Source: Winogradskyella immobilis (lineage in GTDB: Bacteria; Bacteroidota; Bacteroidia; Flavobacteriales; Flavobacteriaceae). Taken from it: a stretch of 64,000 nt of DNA. Numbering within the stretch: the first letter of the stretch is position 1; each line of letters starts with the position of its first letter. The notes beneath the pieces were generated by a model that was not told the DNA's origin, did no database searches, and worked only from the letters and a program-made list of their open reading frames with translations. The stretch spans positions 278,299 to 342,298 of the forward strand of contig NZ_JAIQXX010000001.1 in NCBI RefSeq assembly GCF_021887715.1, given 5' to 3'. Position numbers and translations under genes: made by a program. Positions 35,339 through 43,123 of this stretch are shown here, piece after piece.

Positions 35339-35354
35339 ATCAGTATTTACTGAT
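35339..35354. repeat. Small palindrome downstream of trkH
   Basis: ATCAGTA and TACTGAT are perfect 7-base inverted arms around TT, in the spacer between trkH and a tiny ORF. No T-run follows. It could be a binding site or a weak hairpin. Confidence 0.35.
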
Positions 35355-35462
35355 ATTTCCATAGTTTTTTGATTAATTATAACATAACATATTCGTTATA
35401 CTCTGTAACATTTTATTTAATATGGCGTCATATAAGTGTAATCAATTAAAAAATAATCAATC

Positions 35463-35714
35463 ATGGAATTAGTATTAACACAACAAGAAACAGAACCATC
35501 ACCCAGAACAAGAAAAGAATTTGTATTCAATAATGAACACTTATTAAATTCTACTTACAAATCAGTAGTTAAACAGAACTTAACTAATTCTTCTTCGACA
35601 TCTGTATTTGGTGTAAGACAGCATCTTAAACATAAGAGATTCAATATGGTCAACCATATGGATATGGTATTAAAACTTTCAATATTTGTAATTACATTGG
35701 CAATACTGTTTTAA
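35463..35714 (+). CDS. Small hypothetical membrane protein (83 aa)
   Basis: I do not recognise the family. The product has a polar, Gln/Thr/Ser-rich first part (ELVLTQQETEPSPRTRKEF) and a His/Lys-rich middle (FGVRQHLKHKRFN). One hydrophobic C-terminal segment (MVLKLSIFVITLAILF, about 68-83) reaches the last residue, as in a tail-anchored protein. A real gene is suggested by the ATG start, the codon use like the neighbours, and a strong terminator 24 bp after the stop. It shares size and C-terminal helix layout with the next small ORF. It may be expressed from an unmarked promoter in the 160-bp gap after trkH. Confidence 0.6.
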   Translation: MELVLTQQETEPSPRTRKEFVFNNEHLLNSTYKSVVKQNLTNSSSTSVFGVRQHLKHKRFNMVNHMDMVLKLSIFVITLAILF

Positions 35715-35737
35715 TCCTAAAAAACATAAATAATCTT

Positions 35738-35767
35738 AAAAGGTGCTTGTAAAAGTGCCTTTTTTTT
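35738..35767 (+). terminator. Rho-independent terminator after the 83-aa ORF
   Basis: AAAAGGTGCTT pairs with AAGTGCCTTTT (two G-T wobbles) around GTAA, followed by a T-run. It supports the preceding small ORF as an expressed unit. Confidence 0.8.
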
Positions 35768-35841
35768 ATGCATTTTTCCACGATTTTTAGAGATCATCTC
35801 TTTGAAATTAACTCATGTTTAATCCTTTAAATAGCAGTATT

Positions 35842-36111
35842 ATGTCAATCTTAGCAATGAATTTAACAATTAAGAATAATAGAAAATTACTTCTTAAAAG
35901 AGATAAGTTTAAAAACACATTACGTTTAAGAACATCTATATGTGAAGAGAAAACAGAATATAATTTGCCTAAAGCAACTAATAAACAATTAAGTGCTATT
36001 AGAAAACGCATGAAAATGGAGCGTCAGATTTGGTGGGTAAAAATAACTGTGGTAACCTTAATAGGATTTTTTGGTTTAATAGTAGCTTTAATTGTTTTAA
36101 CTAAATCGTGA
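35842..36111 (+). CDS. Small hypothetical membrane protein (89 aa)
   Basis: The protein is 89 residues from ATG 35842; an upstream in-frame ATG at 35815 would give 98. The first half is basic (IKNNRKLLLKRDKFKNTLRLR), followed by KATNKQLSAIRKRMKMERQ and one C-terminal membrane segment (IWWVKITVVTLIGFFGLIVALIVL). The RKLLLKRDKFK plus ATNKQLSAIRKRMK layout resembles short flavobacterial proteins of unknown function that I have seen before. Orientation rules suggest the basic half is cytoplasmic. It follows the terminator of the previous ORF, so it needs its own promoter, which I cannot point to. Confidence 0.6.
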   Translation: MSILAMNLTIKNNRKLLLKRDKFKNTLRLRTSICEEKTEYNLPKATNKQLSAIRKRMKMERQIWWVKITVVTLIGFFGLIVALIVLTKS

Positions 36112-36163
36112 GTTTGATTTAAGAATTCAATAATTAATTGCTTCATCTCTATAAAAATGAAGA

Positions 36164-36188
36164 GTCACACTGAGCGCAATCAAAAAGA
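36164..36188 (+). repeat. Dispersed hairpin repeat, degenerate copy
   Basis: GTC, ACACT and the loop-like GAGCGCAATCAA match the hairpin family, but the 3' arm AAAGA no longer pairs with ACACT. It faces an inverted copy 25 bp downstream. Confidence 0.6.
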
Positions 36189-36212
36189 TCTTTAAAGCCT
36201 AGTATTCAAAAT

Positions 36213-36238
36213 AGGTTTCGACTGCGCTCAACCTGACA
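36213..36238 (-). repeat. Dispersed hairpin repeat, minus-strand copy
   Basis: Read on the minus strand: GTC, stem AGGTT, loop GAGCGCAGTCGA, stem AACCT. The stem differs from every other copy in the window but still pairs perfectly. It is opposed to the plus copy to its left. Confidence 0.75.
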
Positions 36239-36271
36239 TTAGTCTTTTGTATATATTAAAAGAAATAACCT

Positions 36272-37459
36272 TTATTTATCTAATGCGGTTTTAATACGTC
36301 TTGCAGCTTCTTTAATTTGCGATTCAGAAGCAGCGTAAGAAATACGAATACAGTTTGGGTTTCCAAAAGCTTCACCTGTAACTGTTGCTACATTAGCTTC
36401 TTCTAAAAGGTACATGGAAAAATCAGACGCATTGTTTATAGATTTTCCTTTTAGTGTTTTTCCGAAATAGTCAGATACATCAGGAAAAATATAAAAGGCA
36501 CCTTCAGGCTCATTACATTTAAAGCCATCGATAGCTCTAAATAGACCTAAAACAAGTTCGCGTCTTGTTTTAAACTCATCGATCATATGTTGAATGCGAG
36601 ATGGCGATTCGTTTAATGCTGTTATTACTGCACGTTGCGCAATACAATTAGCACCACTAGTTACTTGCCCTTGCATTTTATTACAAGCTCTTGCAATTTC
36701 TGTTGGTGCACCGATATAACCTATGCGCCAACCCGTCATAGAAAATGCTTTAGATACACCATTTACAGTAATGGTTCTATTAAACATATCATCAAAACAT
36801 GCCATAGAAATATGGTCTCCAACAAAATTGATGTGTTCGTAGATTTCATCAGAAACTACATATATATTTGGGTGTTTTTGTAATACGTCGGCTAAAGCTC
36901 TAAGTTCTTCTTTGCTATAAACAGAACCACTTGGATTGCAAGGTGAACTGTACCAAATCATTTTAGTTTTTGGTGTAATGGCAGCTTCTAATTGCTCAGC
37001 CGTCATTTTAAAATCATTAGTAATAGAGGTTTCTACTTCAATAGGAACTCCACCATTAAGTTTTACAATATCAGAATAACTTACCCAATACGGACAAGGT
37101 AAAATAACTTCATCTCCATCATTTAACATTACGGAAGCAATATTAAATAAACTCTGTTTTGCACCTGTAGAGACTACAATCTGAGATTTGTCGTAATTTA
37201 AATTATTATCACGTCTAAACTTATTAATAATAGCATCCTTTAATTCCACATAGCCATCAACAGGTGTGTAGCTGTTGTAATTTTCATTTACAGCTTCAAT
37301 TGCGGCAGTTTTAATGAAATTTGGTGTGCTAAAATCAGGTTCGCCTAAACTAAGGCCTATAATATCTTTTCCTTCTGCGCGTAGCTCTCTTGCTTTTGCT
37401 GCCATCGCCAAGGTTGCTGAAGTAGATAGATTATTAATTCTATCAGAAAGGTTATTCAT
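36272..37459 (-). CDS. PLP-dependent class I/II aminotransferase (aspartate aminotransferase type)
   Basis: The 395 residues are a full fold type I aminotransferase of subgroup I-gamma: IIGLSLGEPDFSTPNFIK, YTPVDGYVELKDAI, VSTGAKQSLFNIASVMLNDGDE, PCPYWVSYSDIVKL, SSPCNPSGSVYSKEEL, YVVSDEIYEHINF, the PLP lysine in VNGVSKAFSMTGWRIGY, and the C-terminal Arg in NCIRISYAAS. Aspartate is the usual amino donor of this group (AspB/AspC-like), but some members also use prephenate or aromatic acids, so substrate range is uncertain. It is 22 bp upstream of nothing on its own strand; the desaturase gene precedes it with a 22-bp gap, allowing co-transcription. Confidence 0.92.
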   Translation of the reverse strand: MNNLSDRINNLSTSATLAMAAKARELRAEGKDIIGLSLGEPDFSTPNFIKTAAIEAVNENYNSYTPVDGYVELKDAIINKFRRDNNLNYDKSQIVVSTGAKQSLFNIASVMLNDGDEVILPCPYWVSYSDIVKLNGGVPIEVETSITNDFKMTAEQLEAAITPKTKMIWYSSPCNPSGSVYSKEELRALADVLQKHPNIYVVSDEIYEHINFVGDHISMACFDDMFNRTITVNGVSKAFSMTGWRIGYIGAPTEIARACNKMQGQVTSGANCIAQRAVITALNESPSRIQHMIDEFKTRRELVLGLFRAIDGFKCNEPEGAFYIFPDVSDYFGKTLKGKSINNASDFSMYLLEEANVATVTGEAFGNPNCIRISYAASESQIKEAARRIKTALDK

Positions 37460-37481
37460 GCTAATGAAATAAAAAAGTTGA

Positions 37482-38585
37482 TTAAATAGTTACAACGGGT
37501 TTAGTACCCATTTCTTTCAGAAATTTAAAATGCGCAATAATAGCTTTACGTGTTGTTTTATATTCTTTATATGGTAAATTAAATTCTTTTGCAGTTTCTT
37601 TTACAATTTCAGCAATTTTACCATAATGAATATGGCTAATATGAGGAAAGATATGATGCTCTACTTGATGGTTTAAACCACCAGTATACCAATTTATAAT
37701 TCTACTTTTTGCTCCAAAATTAACGGTTGTTTTTAACTGATGTATAGCCCAAGTGTTTTTCATCATCCCATCTTTTTCAGGCATTGGCATTTCTGCTTCG
37801 TCCATAACATGTGCTAACTGAAAAACAACGCTTAAAATTAAGCCTGCAACATAATGCATAATTAAAAATCCGATAACGACCTCATACCACGCTAAATCTG
37901 TTAGAAAAATAGGAATGGCAATCCACATAGCAATATAAATAAGTTTTGAGATGACTAATTTACTCCAATTCATTACTGGATTCGGGAATTTGCCATAAGA
38001 CAATTTGCGTTGCATGTAACGCTTCATCTGTTGAAAATCTGTTGTAATTGCCCAGTTTATAGTTAATAAACCATATAGCAAAATAGAATAGTAATGTTGA
38101 AATTTATGATGTTTATACCATTTAGCATGTTCAGAAAAACGAAGAATGCGTCCTGCTTCTAAATCTTCATCATGGCCATGTATATTAGTATATGTATGGT
38201 GTAATACATTATGTTGTACTTGCCAGTTGTAAACATTTCCTGCTAAAATGTATATGCTACTTCCCATTAATCGATTTACCCATTCTTTGTTAGAAAAAGA
38301 ACCGTGATTACCATCGTGCATTACATTCATGCCAACGCCTGCCATGCCAACTCCCATAACAACTGTTAATAAAACTTGTATCCAAGTTGGAATATTTAAA
38401 GTTAAGAGTAAAAAATATGGAGTTAAAAATATAGCAAACATTACTATTGTTTTAATCCATAATTTATAATTACCTGTACGTTTTATGTTATTTTCTTTAA
38501 AGTAATCGTTAACTCGCTTATTAAGTGTTCTGAAGAATTTTGCAGAATCTTTTCTTGAGAATGATAAAGCTTTTGGTGTATTCAT
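37482..38585 (-). CDS. Membrane acyl-lipid/acyl-CoA fatty acid desaturase
   Basis: The 367-residue diiron membrane desaturase has three histidine boxes: HDGNH (90-94), HNVLHH (125-130) and QVEHH (307-311). Hydrophobic pairs near 45-87 and 210-255 span the membrane. The third box starting with Gln and the GGLNHQVEHHIFPHISH context place it with the front-end or linoleoyl-type desaturases rather than the stearoyl type. The C-terminus YKTTRKAIIAHFKFLKEMG is usual for the bacterial group. It introduces a double bond, likely for cold or membrane-fluidity adaptation; the position of the bond cannot be told. A TATCTTTG promoter box lies upstream. Confidence 0.92.
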   Translation of the reverse strand: MNTPKALSFSRKDSAKFFRTLNKRVNDYFKENNIKRTGNYKLWIKTIVMFAIFLTPYFLLLTLNIPTWIQVLLTVVMGVGMAGVGMNVMHDGNHGSFSNKEWVNRLMGSSIYILAGNVYNWQVQHNVLHHTYTNIHGHDEDLEAGRILRFSEHAKWYKHHKFQHYYSILLYGLLTINWAITTDFQQMKRYMQRKLSYGKFPNPVMNWSKLVISKLIYIAMWIAIPIFLTDLAWYEVVIGFLIMHYVAGLILSVVFQLAHVMDEAEMPMPEKDGMMKNTWAIHQLKTTVNFGAKSRIINWYTGGLNHQVEHHIFPHISHIHYGKIAEIVKETAKEFNLPYKEYKTTRKAIIAHFKFLKEMGTKPVVTI

Positions 38586-38641
38586 ACTATTTTATACGTT
38601 TTCACATAACGAATATAAGCTAACATTCATTATATAGTAGG

Positions 38642-38649
38642 CAAAGATA
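38642..38649 (-). promoter_or_regulatory. -7 box of the desaturase gene
   Basis: The minus strand reads TATCTTTG, a TAnnTTTG match, 56 bp upstream of the ATG. Confidence 0.5.
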
Positions 38650-38706
38650 ATTAATAATTGTACGCTTTTGTTGGAGTTTAGTTAAAATATCAATATTTAA
38701 ATTAAC

Positions 38707-38714
38707 TATTTTTG
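38707..38714 (+). promoter_or_regulatory. -7 box of rsmG
   Basis: TATTTTTG lies 14 bp before ATG 38729. The nearness argues for that ATG over the TTG two codons upstream. Confidence 0.5.
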
Positions 38715-38728
38715 CAGAAATATTGACA

Positions 38729-39355
38729 ATGGAGCTCATACTAAAATACTTTCCTAACCTTACAGAATTACAAATACAACAATTTGAAGCCTTAGAAAAT
38801 CTTTATAAGGATTGGAATAGTAAGATAAATGTAGTCTCTCGTAAAGATATTGATGAGTTGTATTTACGACATGTTTTACATTCTTTAGCAATTGCTAAGG
38901 TGATGCCTTTTGCTGATGGCTCTTCTGTTTTAGATGTAGGTACTGGAGGTGGTTTTCCTGGAGTGCCATTAGCTATATTATTTCCTAATTGTCAATTTCA
39001 TTTAGTAGATAGCATTAATAAAAAATTGAAGGTTGTTAATAGTGTTGCAGAACAGTTAGAATTAAAAAATATTAAAACGACGCATAGTAGAGTAGAAGCT
39101 ATTAATGAAACTTTCGATTTTATTGTAAGTCGTGCTGTAACTGCAATGCCAGAGTTTACTAAATGGGTGAAAGGTAAAATTAAAAAAGATCAGAAAAACC
39201 AATTTAAAAATGGAATTTTATACCTTAAAGGTGGAGATCTAAAGGAAGAATTGAAACAATACACAACGGTTAAAATTTTTCCTTTAACCGATTATTTTAA
39301 AGAAGATTTTTTTGAAACTAAAAAAGTGGTATATCTACCATTGAAGCATAAATAA
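38729..39355 (+). CDS. rsmG: 16S rRNA (guanine527-N7)-methyltransferase RsmG
   Basis: RsmG (GidB) methylates G527 of 16S rRNA at N7 with SAM. The protein is about 208 residues from the ATG chosen here. Motifs are LYKDWNSKINVVSRKD, YLRHVLHSLAIA, VLDVGTGGGFPGVPLAILFP (SAM-binding), HLVDSINKKLKVV and FDFIVSRAVTAMPEF. Length and order fit the family. It is divergent from the desaturase and followed, 4 bp after its stop, by a convergent gene. Confidence 0.95.
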   Translation: MELILKYFPNLTELQIQQFEALENLYKDWNSKINVVSRKDIDELYLRHVLHSLAIAKVMPFADGSSVLDVGTGGGFPGVPLAILFPNCQFHLVDSINKKLKVVNSVAEQLELKNIKTTHSRVEAINETFDFIVSRAVTAMPEFTKWVKGKIKKDQKNQFKNGILYLKGGDLKEELKQYTTVKIFPLTDYFKEDFFETKKVVYLPLKHK

Positions 39356-39359
39356 AAGA

Positions 39360-39770
39360 TTAAAGTCTTCGATCTGTTTCTTTAATTTGAAGATCATTAA
39401 TACTGGCATAACGTTTTTGCATTAAACCGTTTTCATTAAACTCCCAATTTTCATTACCATAAGCTCTATACCAATTACCTTCAGCGTTCTGAAATTCGTA
39501 TTCAAAACGTACTGCAATTCTATTTTCAGTAAAAGCCCAAAGTTCTTTTTTTAATTTGTAGTTACGTTCAATATTCCATTTATTAGTTAAAAAAGATACA
39601 ACTTCATCTCTGCCATTAATAAATGTATCTCTATTTCTCCATTCGGTATCAACAGTATAAGCCTTAGAAACAGTTTCTGGATTTTTAGTGTTCCAAGCAT
39701 CTTCAGCGGCTTGTACTTTTTGTTTTGCGGTTTCTAATGTAAACGGTGGAAGTGGAAGTTTCTGTTCCAT
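39360..39770 (-). CDS. NTF2-like protein, DUF1348 type
   Basis: The 136-residue protein has the SnoaL/NTF2-like pattern: helix [19 protein letters not shown], strand [54 protein letters not shown], and the ending [14 protein letters not shown]. The phrases WRNR.TF.NGR and ENWEF..NGLM are typical of DUF1348, a conserved family without a settled function. A small-molecule binding or isomerase role is only a fold-level guess. It lies head-to-tail in convergent contact with rsmG. A bidirectional terminator lies 51 bp upstream, separating it from pruA. Confidence 0.8.
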   Translation of the reverse strand: MEQKLPLPPFTLETAKQKVQAAEDAWNTKNPETVSKAYTVDTEWRNRDTFINGRDEVVSFLTNKWNIERNYKLKKELWAFTENRIAVRFEYEFQNAEGNWYRAYGNENWEFNENGLMQKRYASINDLQIKETDRRL

Positions 39771-39820
39771 GGTGTTTTGCTTTTATTGAAATTATAGTCG
39801 AACTGTTAAAAAGAGCTTAC

Positions 39821-39857
39821 AAAGAACCATCCTTAAAAAATTAAGAATGGTTCTTTT
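39821..39857. terminator. Terminator downstream of pruA
   Basis: AAAGAACCATTCTTAA-type arms (plus strand AAAGAACCATCCTTAA and TTAAGAATGGTTCTTTTT) form a stem of about 16 bp with one mismatch and runs of A and T at the ends. On the minus strand it can stop pruA transcription. Confidence 0.8.
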
Positions 39858-39881
39858 TATATAATGATATTTTAATAAAAA

Positions 39882-41510
39882 CTACTCTCCTAAGAAAGGG
39901 TATCTGTAATCTGTTGGTGTTACAAATGTCTCTTTAATCATACGTGGTGATACCCAACGTAATAAATTTAATGCACTACCAGCTTTATCATTAGTTCCAG
40001 AAGCTCTAGCTCCACCAAAAGGCTGTTGTCCTACAACTGCACCAGTAGGTTTGTCATTGATATAGAAATTTCCAGCTGCATTTTGTAAAATGTTAGTAGC
40101 TTCTTGTATTGCATATCTGTCTGTAGATAAAATAGCTCCTGTTAATGCATACTCACTTGTCTGGTCAACTAATTTTAATGTTTCTGTATATGCATTTTCA
40201 TCATAAACATAAATTGTAATAACTGGTCCAAAAAGTTCAGTACACATTGTTGTGTATTTAGGGTTTGAAGTGACTATAACTGTAGGTTCAATAAAATAAC
40301 CTTTAGATTTATCGTAGCCACCACCAACTATAATTTCAGCATCAGCATCACTCTTAGCAGCGTCTAAATACTTTGCAAGTTTATCAAAAGAACCTTCGTG
40401 GATTACAGCAGTAATAAAATTACCCATATCTTCTGGAGATCCCATTTTAAAGGATTTTACATCTTCTACAACAGAAGCTTTAACTTCTGGCCATAAGTTA
40501 GAAGGAACGTATGCTCTAGAAGCAGCACTACATTTTTGACCTTGAAACTCAAAAGCACCTCTAGATATTGAAGTAGCAACTTGTTTAGCATTTGCAGATT
40601 TATGCGCAATGATAAAATCTTTTCCTCCAGTTTCGCCTACAATTCTAGGATAGGTTTTATAATTATGAATATTGTTACCTATTTGTTTCCACAATTCTTT
40701 AAAGATAAATGTAGAACCTGTAAAATGTAAACCAGAAAAATCTGGGCTTGCCATAACGGTATTCGTTATCATTACAGGATCGCCAAACACTACGTTAATA
40801 ACACCATCTGGTACGCCAGCTTCTTTAAAGACGTCCATAATTACTTTAGCAGAGAAAATTTGGCTATCGCTAGGTTTCCAAACCACAACATTACCCATCA
40901 TAGCCATACATGCAGGTAAATTTGCAGCAATAGCAGTAAAATTAAATGGTGTCACAGCATAGGTAAAACCTTCAAGTGGTCTGTATTCTAGACGGTTCCA
41001 TGCATCACTCGTGCTTTCGGGTTGTTCGTGGTAAATATCCGTCATAAACTGTACGTTAAAACGTAAAAAATCAATCAACTCACAAGCAGCATCAATCTCA
41101 GCTTGGTGAACCGTTTTAGATTGTGCAATCATTGTTGCAGCATTAATTTTTGCTCGGTAAGGTCCAGCAATTAATTCTGCAGCTTTTAAAAATATACCAG
41201 CACGTTGTTCCCATGGTAATTGTGACCAGCTTTTACGTGCTTCTAAAGCCGTAGAAATAGCTTCGTCTACATGAGATTGTTCTGCTAAATGATATTCTCC
41301 AACAATATGTTGATGATCATGAGGAGGAGACATTGTTCGCGTATTACCAGTTTTAATAGCTTTTCCGTTGATATACATCGGTACTTCAGTCTTACTATTA
41401 AACATTGTTTTATATGCTTTAGCGACAGCTTCTCTTTCAGGAGAACCCAGAGCATAAGATTTTACAGGTTCATTAATAGCAACCGGTACGTTAAAGAATC
41501 CTTTTCCCAT
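39882..41510 (-). CDS. pruA: L-glutamate gamma-semialdehyde (1-pyrroline-5-carboxylate) dehydrogenase
   Basis: This NAD-dependent aldehyde dehydrogenase converts glutamate semialdehyde to glutamate, the second step of proline breakdown. The 542 residues match the stand-alone P5C dehydrogenase type found in Bacteroidota and eukaryotes. Signatures are FNFTAIAANLPACMAMMGNVVVWKPS, LHFTGSTFIF, the active-site Glu in IVGETGGKD, the nucleophile FQGQKCSAASRAY (Cys 327), FIEPTVIVTSNP, ELFGPVITIYVY and PFGGARASGTNDKAG. No proline dehydrogenase gene is in the window. It has its own TACCTTTG promoter box and a terminator. Confidence 0.95.
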   Translation of the reverse strand: MGKGFFNVPVAINEPVKSYALGSPEREAVAKAYKTMFNSKTEVPMYINGKAIKTGNTRTMSPPHDHQHIVGEYHLAEQSHVDEAISTALEARKSWSQLPWEQRAGIFLKAAELIAGPYRAKINAATMIAQSKTVHQAEIDAACELIDFLRFNVQFMTDIYHEQPESTSDAWNRLEYRPLEGFTYAVTPFNFTAIAANLPACMAMMGNVVVWKPSDSQIFSAKVIMDVFKEAGVPDGVINVVFGDPVMITNTVMASPDFSGLHFTGSTFIFKELWKQIGNNIHNYKTYPRIVGETGGKDFIIAHKSANAKQVATSISRGAFEFQGQKCSAASRAYVPSNLWPEVKASVVEDVKSFKMGSPEDMGNFITAVIHEGSFDKLAKYLDAAKSDADAEIIVGGGYDKSKGYFIEPTVIVTSNPKYTTMCTELFGPVITIYVYDENAYTETLKLVDQTSEYALTGAILSTDRYAIQEATNILQNAAGNFYINDKPTGAVVGQQPFGGARASGTNDKAGSALNLLRWVSPRMIKETFVTPTDYRYPFLGE

Positions 41511-41546
41511 GTTATATTGTGTTTTTAATTATAAAATTTTGATGAG

Positions 41547-41554
41547 CAAAGGTA
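41547..41554 (-). promoter_or_regulatory. -7 box of pruA
   Basis: The minus strand reads TACCTTTG, a TAnnTTTG match, 36 bp before the ATG. Confidence 0.5.
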
Positions 41555-41675
41555 CAATATTTAATAGATTATTTTAATTTGAAATTCTTAATGAAAACAT
41601 AATTCCGAATTAATTTTTGTAAGTTGCCGCCTTTTAAAAGGACTACTAAAAACCGATTTACAACTTAGAACGACA

Positions 41676-42728
41676 ATGCTTCAAAATGATGCTTTTATAT
41701 TAACACTAGGCTATCCAGAAACCGTAGTAATGGTGGCAGAAGAGTGGTATTCAAAATTTCTTCGGGTTATAGGTATCGGAAAGAAAAATTATGTAAGAGC
41801 TGGTCACGCAGCCTTGGTTTTAATTGATAAATCTACAGGTGTTTTAGAGTATCATGACTTTGGTCGCTATGTTACGGAAGCTCCTTATGGACGTGTAAGA
41901 GGTTTTACAACTGACAGAGAATTAGATTTTCCATTAAAAGCAGAAATTAAAAACGATACTATTGTAAATCTAGAATCTATTTTAGTGTTTTTAGCTACGA
42001 ATCCCAAATTAACTCACGGTGATGGTGTATTGGTGGCTTCGGTCTGTAATGCTGTAAATTATAAGATGGCACGTCAACATATCGATGGCTTACAGGAACA
42101 AGGTTTTATTACTTATGCTGCTTTTGCAGATAATGCTTGTAATTGTGCGCGATTTGTTACTGATACAATCATTGCAGGAACTACTGACGAGACTCTAAGA
42201 AAACGGTTAATTAAATACAAATGGTTTACGCCGAGTACAGGAGGAAATGCTGTAAAAGCGGATACAGAGAATTTTGTTTATGAAGTTTCTGAAAAAGGAG
42301 AAATTACAGAATTTAAAAGCACTATTGTTAAAGAAAACTTGCGTTTATTTCTCGATCGTTTAAAAGACCATCAGCCTAATTTTATTGGTAGTTTAGAACC
42401 TAAACATAATGCTGAAAAACATGAAAATGCACAATGGCTTTCTGGTATAGGTTCTGGAGCTTGGTTTGAATTGTATGATATAAACAAAAAAGAAGAATAT
42501 CGATTTAGACGAATATCTCCTTATGGAGATGTAGATGTAGATGGTGTATTTAAAGTAGACGCTTCAGATTTTGATAGCTCTAAAGCGTACAAATTTGTTT
42601 ATTACTCTAACTGTTTATTCTTTCATATAGAACAAAACAATACAACGTATAAATTTGATTTTTTAAGAGATTATGAATCAAATCAATTTAAAGAAAAAGG
42701 AGCGCTTAATTTAAAGGAAGGAATATAG
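41676..42728 (+). CDS. Uncharacterised protein, possible permuted papain-fold (DUF6695-like)
   Basis: The 350-residue protein has no signal peptide, though residues 1-60 contain hydrophobic strands. Two motifs stand out: AGHAALVLID with His 44, and ADNACNCARFVTD with Cys 157. A His followed by an NCxxF-type Cys in this order is the layout of circularly permuted NlpC/P60 (LRAT-like) papain folds, but this is pattern reading and no substrate is implied. I believe it corresponds to DUF6695, known mainly in flavobacteria. The C-terminal half (from about 240) is beta-rich with FRRISPYGDVDVDGVFKVD. Its last 46 bp overlap convergently with apaG. Confidence 0.7.
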   Translation: MLQNDAFILTLGYPETVVMVAEEWYSKFLRVIGIGKKNYVRAGHAALVLIDKSTGVLEYHDFGRYVTEAPYGRVRGFTTDRELDFPLKAEIKNDTIVNLESILVFLATNPKLTHGDGVLVASVCNAVNYKMARQHIDGLQEQGFITYAAFADNACNCARFVTDTIIAGTTDETLRKRLIKYKWFTPSTGGNAVKADTENFVYEVSEKGEITEFKSTIVKENLRLFLDRLKDHQPNFIGSLEPKHNAEKHENAQWLSGIGSGAWFELYDINKKEEYRFRRISPYGDVDVDGVFKVDASDFDSSKAYKFVYYSNCLFFHIEQNNTTYKFDFLRDYESNQFKEKGALNLKEGI

Positions 42729-43069
42729 ACCTTTATTTTTTTTGAATTAGATAAGTTAACCATATTATAGTAACCATGCATTGAGCCAAATGGCGAAGTT
42801 AATAGACAGCCAGAACTATAAATATGTGATTCGCCAGGTGAAATAATAGGTTTTTCACCTATGACTCCTTCACCTTTAACGATTTCTTCATTGTTTAAAG
42901 CATCTAAAATTTTCCAATATCTAGAATTTAGCTGAACGATTTCCTTGCTTTGGTTCTCAATAGTTACTTTATAACCAAAAGCAAAATTCACTTTATAATT
43001 TTTATAAAATGTACCTTCAAAATTGGTCTCTACAGAAATTTTAATTCCGCTTGTAACTTGTTGTACCAT
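42683..43069 (-). CDS. apaG: ApaG domain protein (Co2+/Mg2+ efflux-associated)
   Basis: ApaG is a small fibronectin-type beta protein linked genetically to Co2+ resistance and Mg2+ efflux in Salmonella. The biochemical role is unclear. The 128 residues match the family well: TSGIKISVETNF, FAFGYKVTIENQS, VQLNSRYWKILDA, VKGEGVIGEKPIISPGE, YSSGCLLTSPFGSMHGYY. Its C-terminal 15 codons lie on the opposite strand of the end of the preceding gene, a 46-bp convergent overlap. No terminator is visible between the two, so antisense transcription is likely. Confidence 0.93.
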   Translation of the reverse strand: MVQQVTSGIKISVETNFEGTFYKNYKVNFAFGYKVTIENQSKEIVQLNSRYWKILDALNNEEIVKGEGVIGEKPIISPGESHIYSSGCLLTSPFGSMHGYYNMVNLSNSKKIKVYIPSFKLSAPFSLN

Positions 43070-43123
43070 TACCTTTAATCTATTCCTCTTGCTAAAATAA
43101 AGTATTTTTTGCTATTAAAACAG

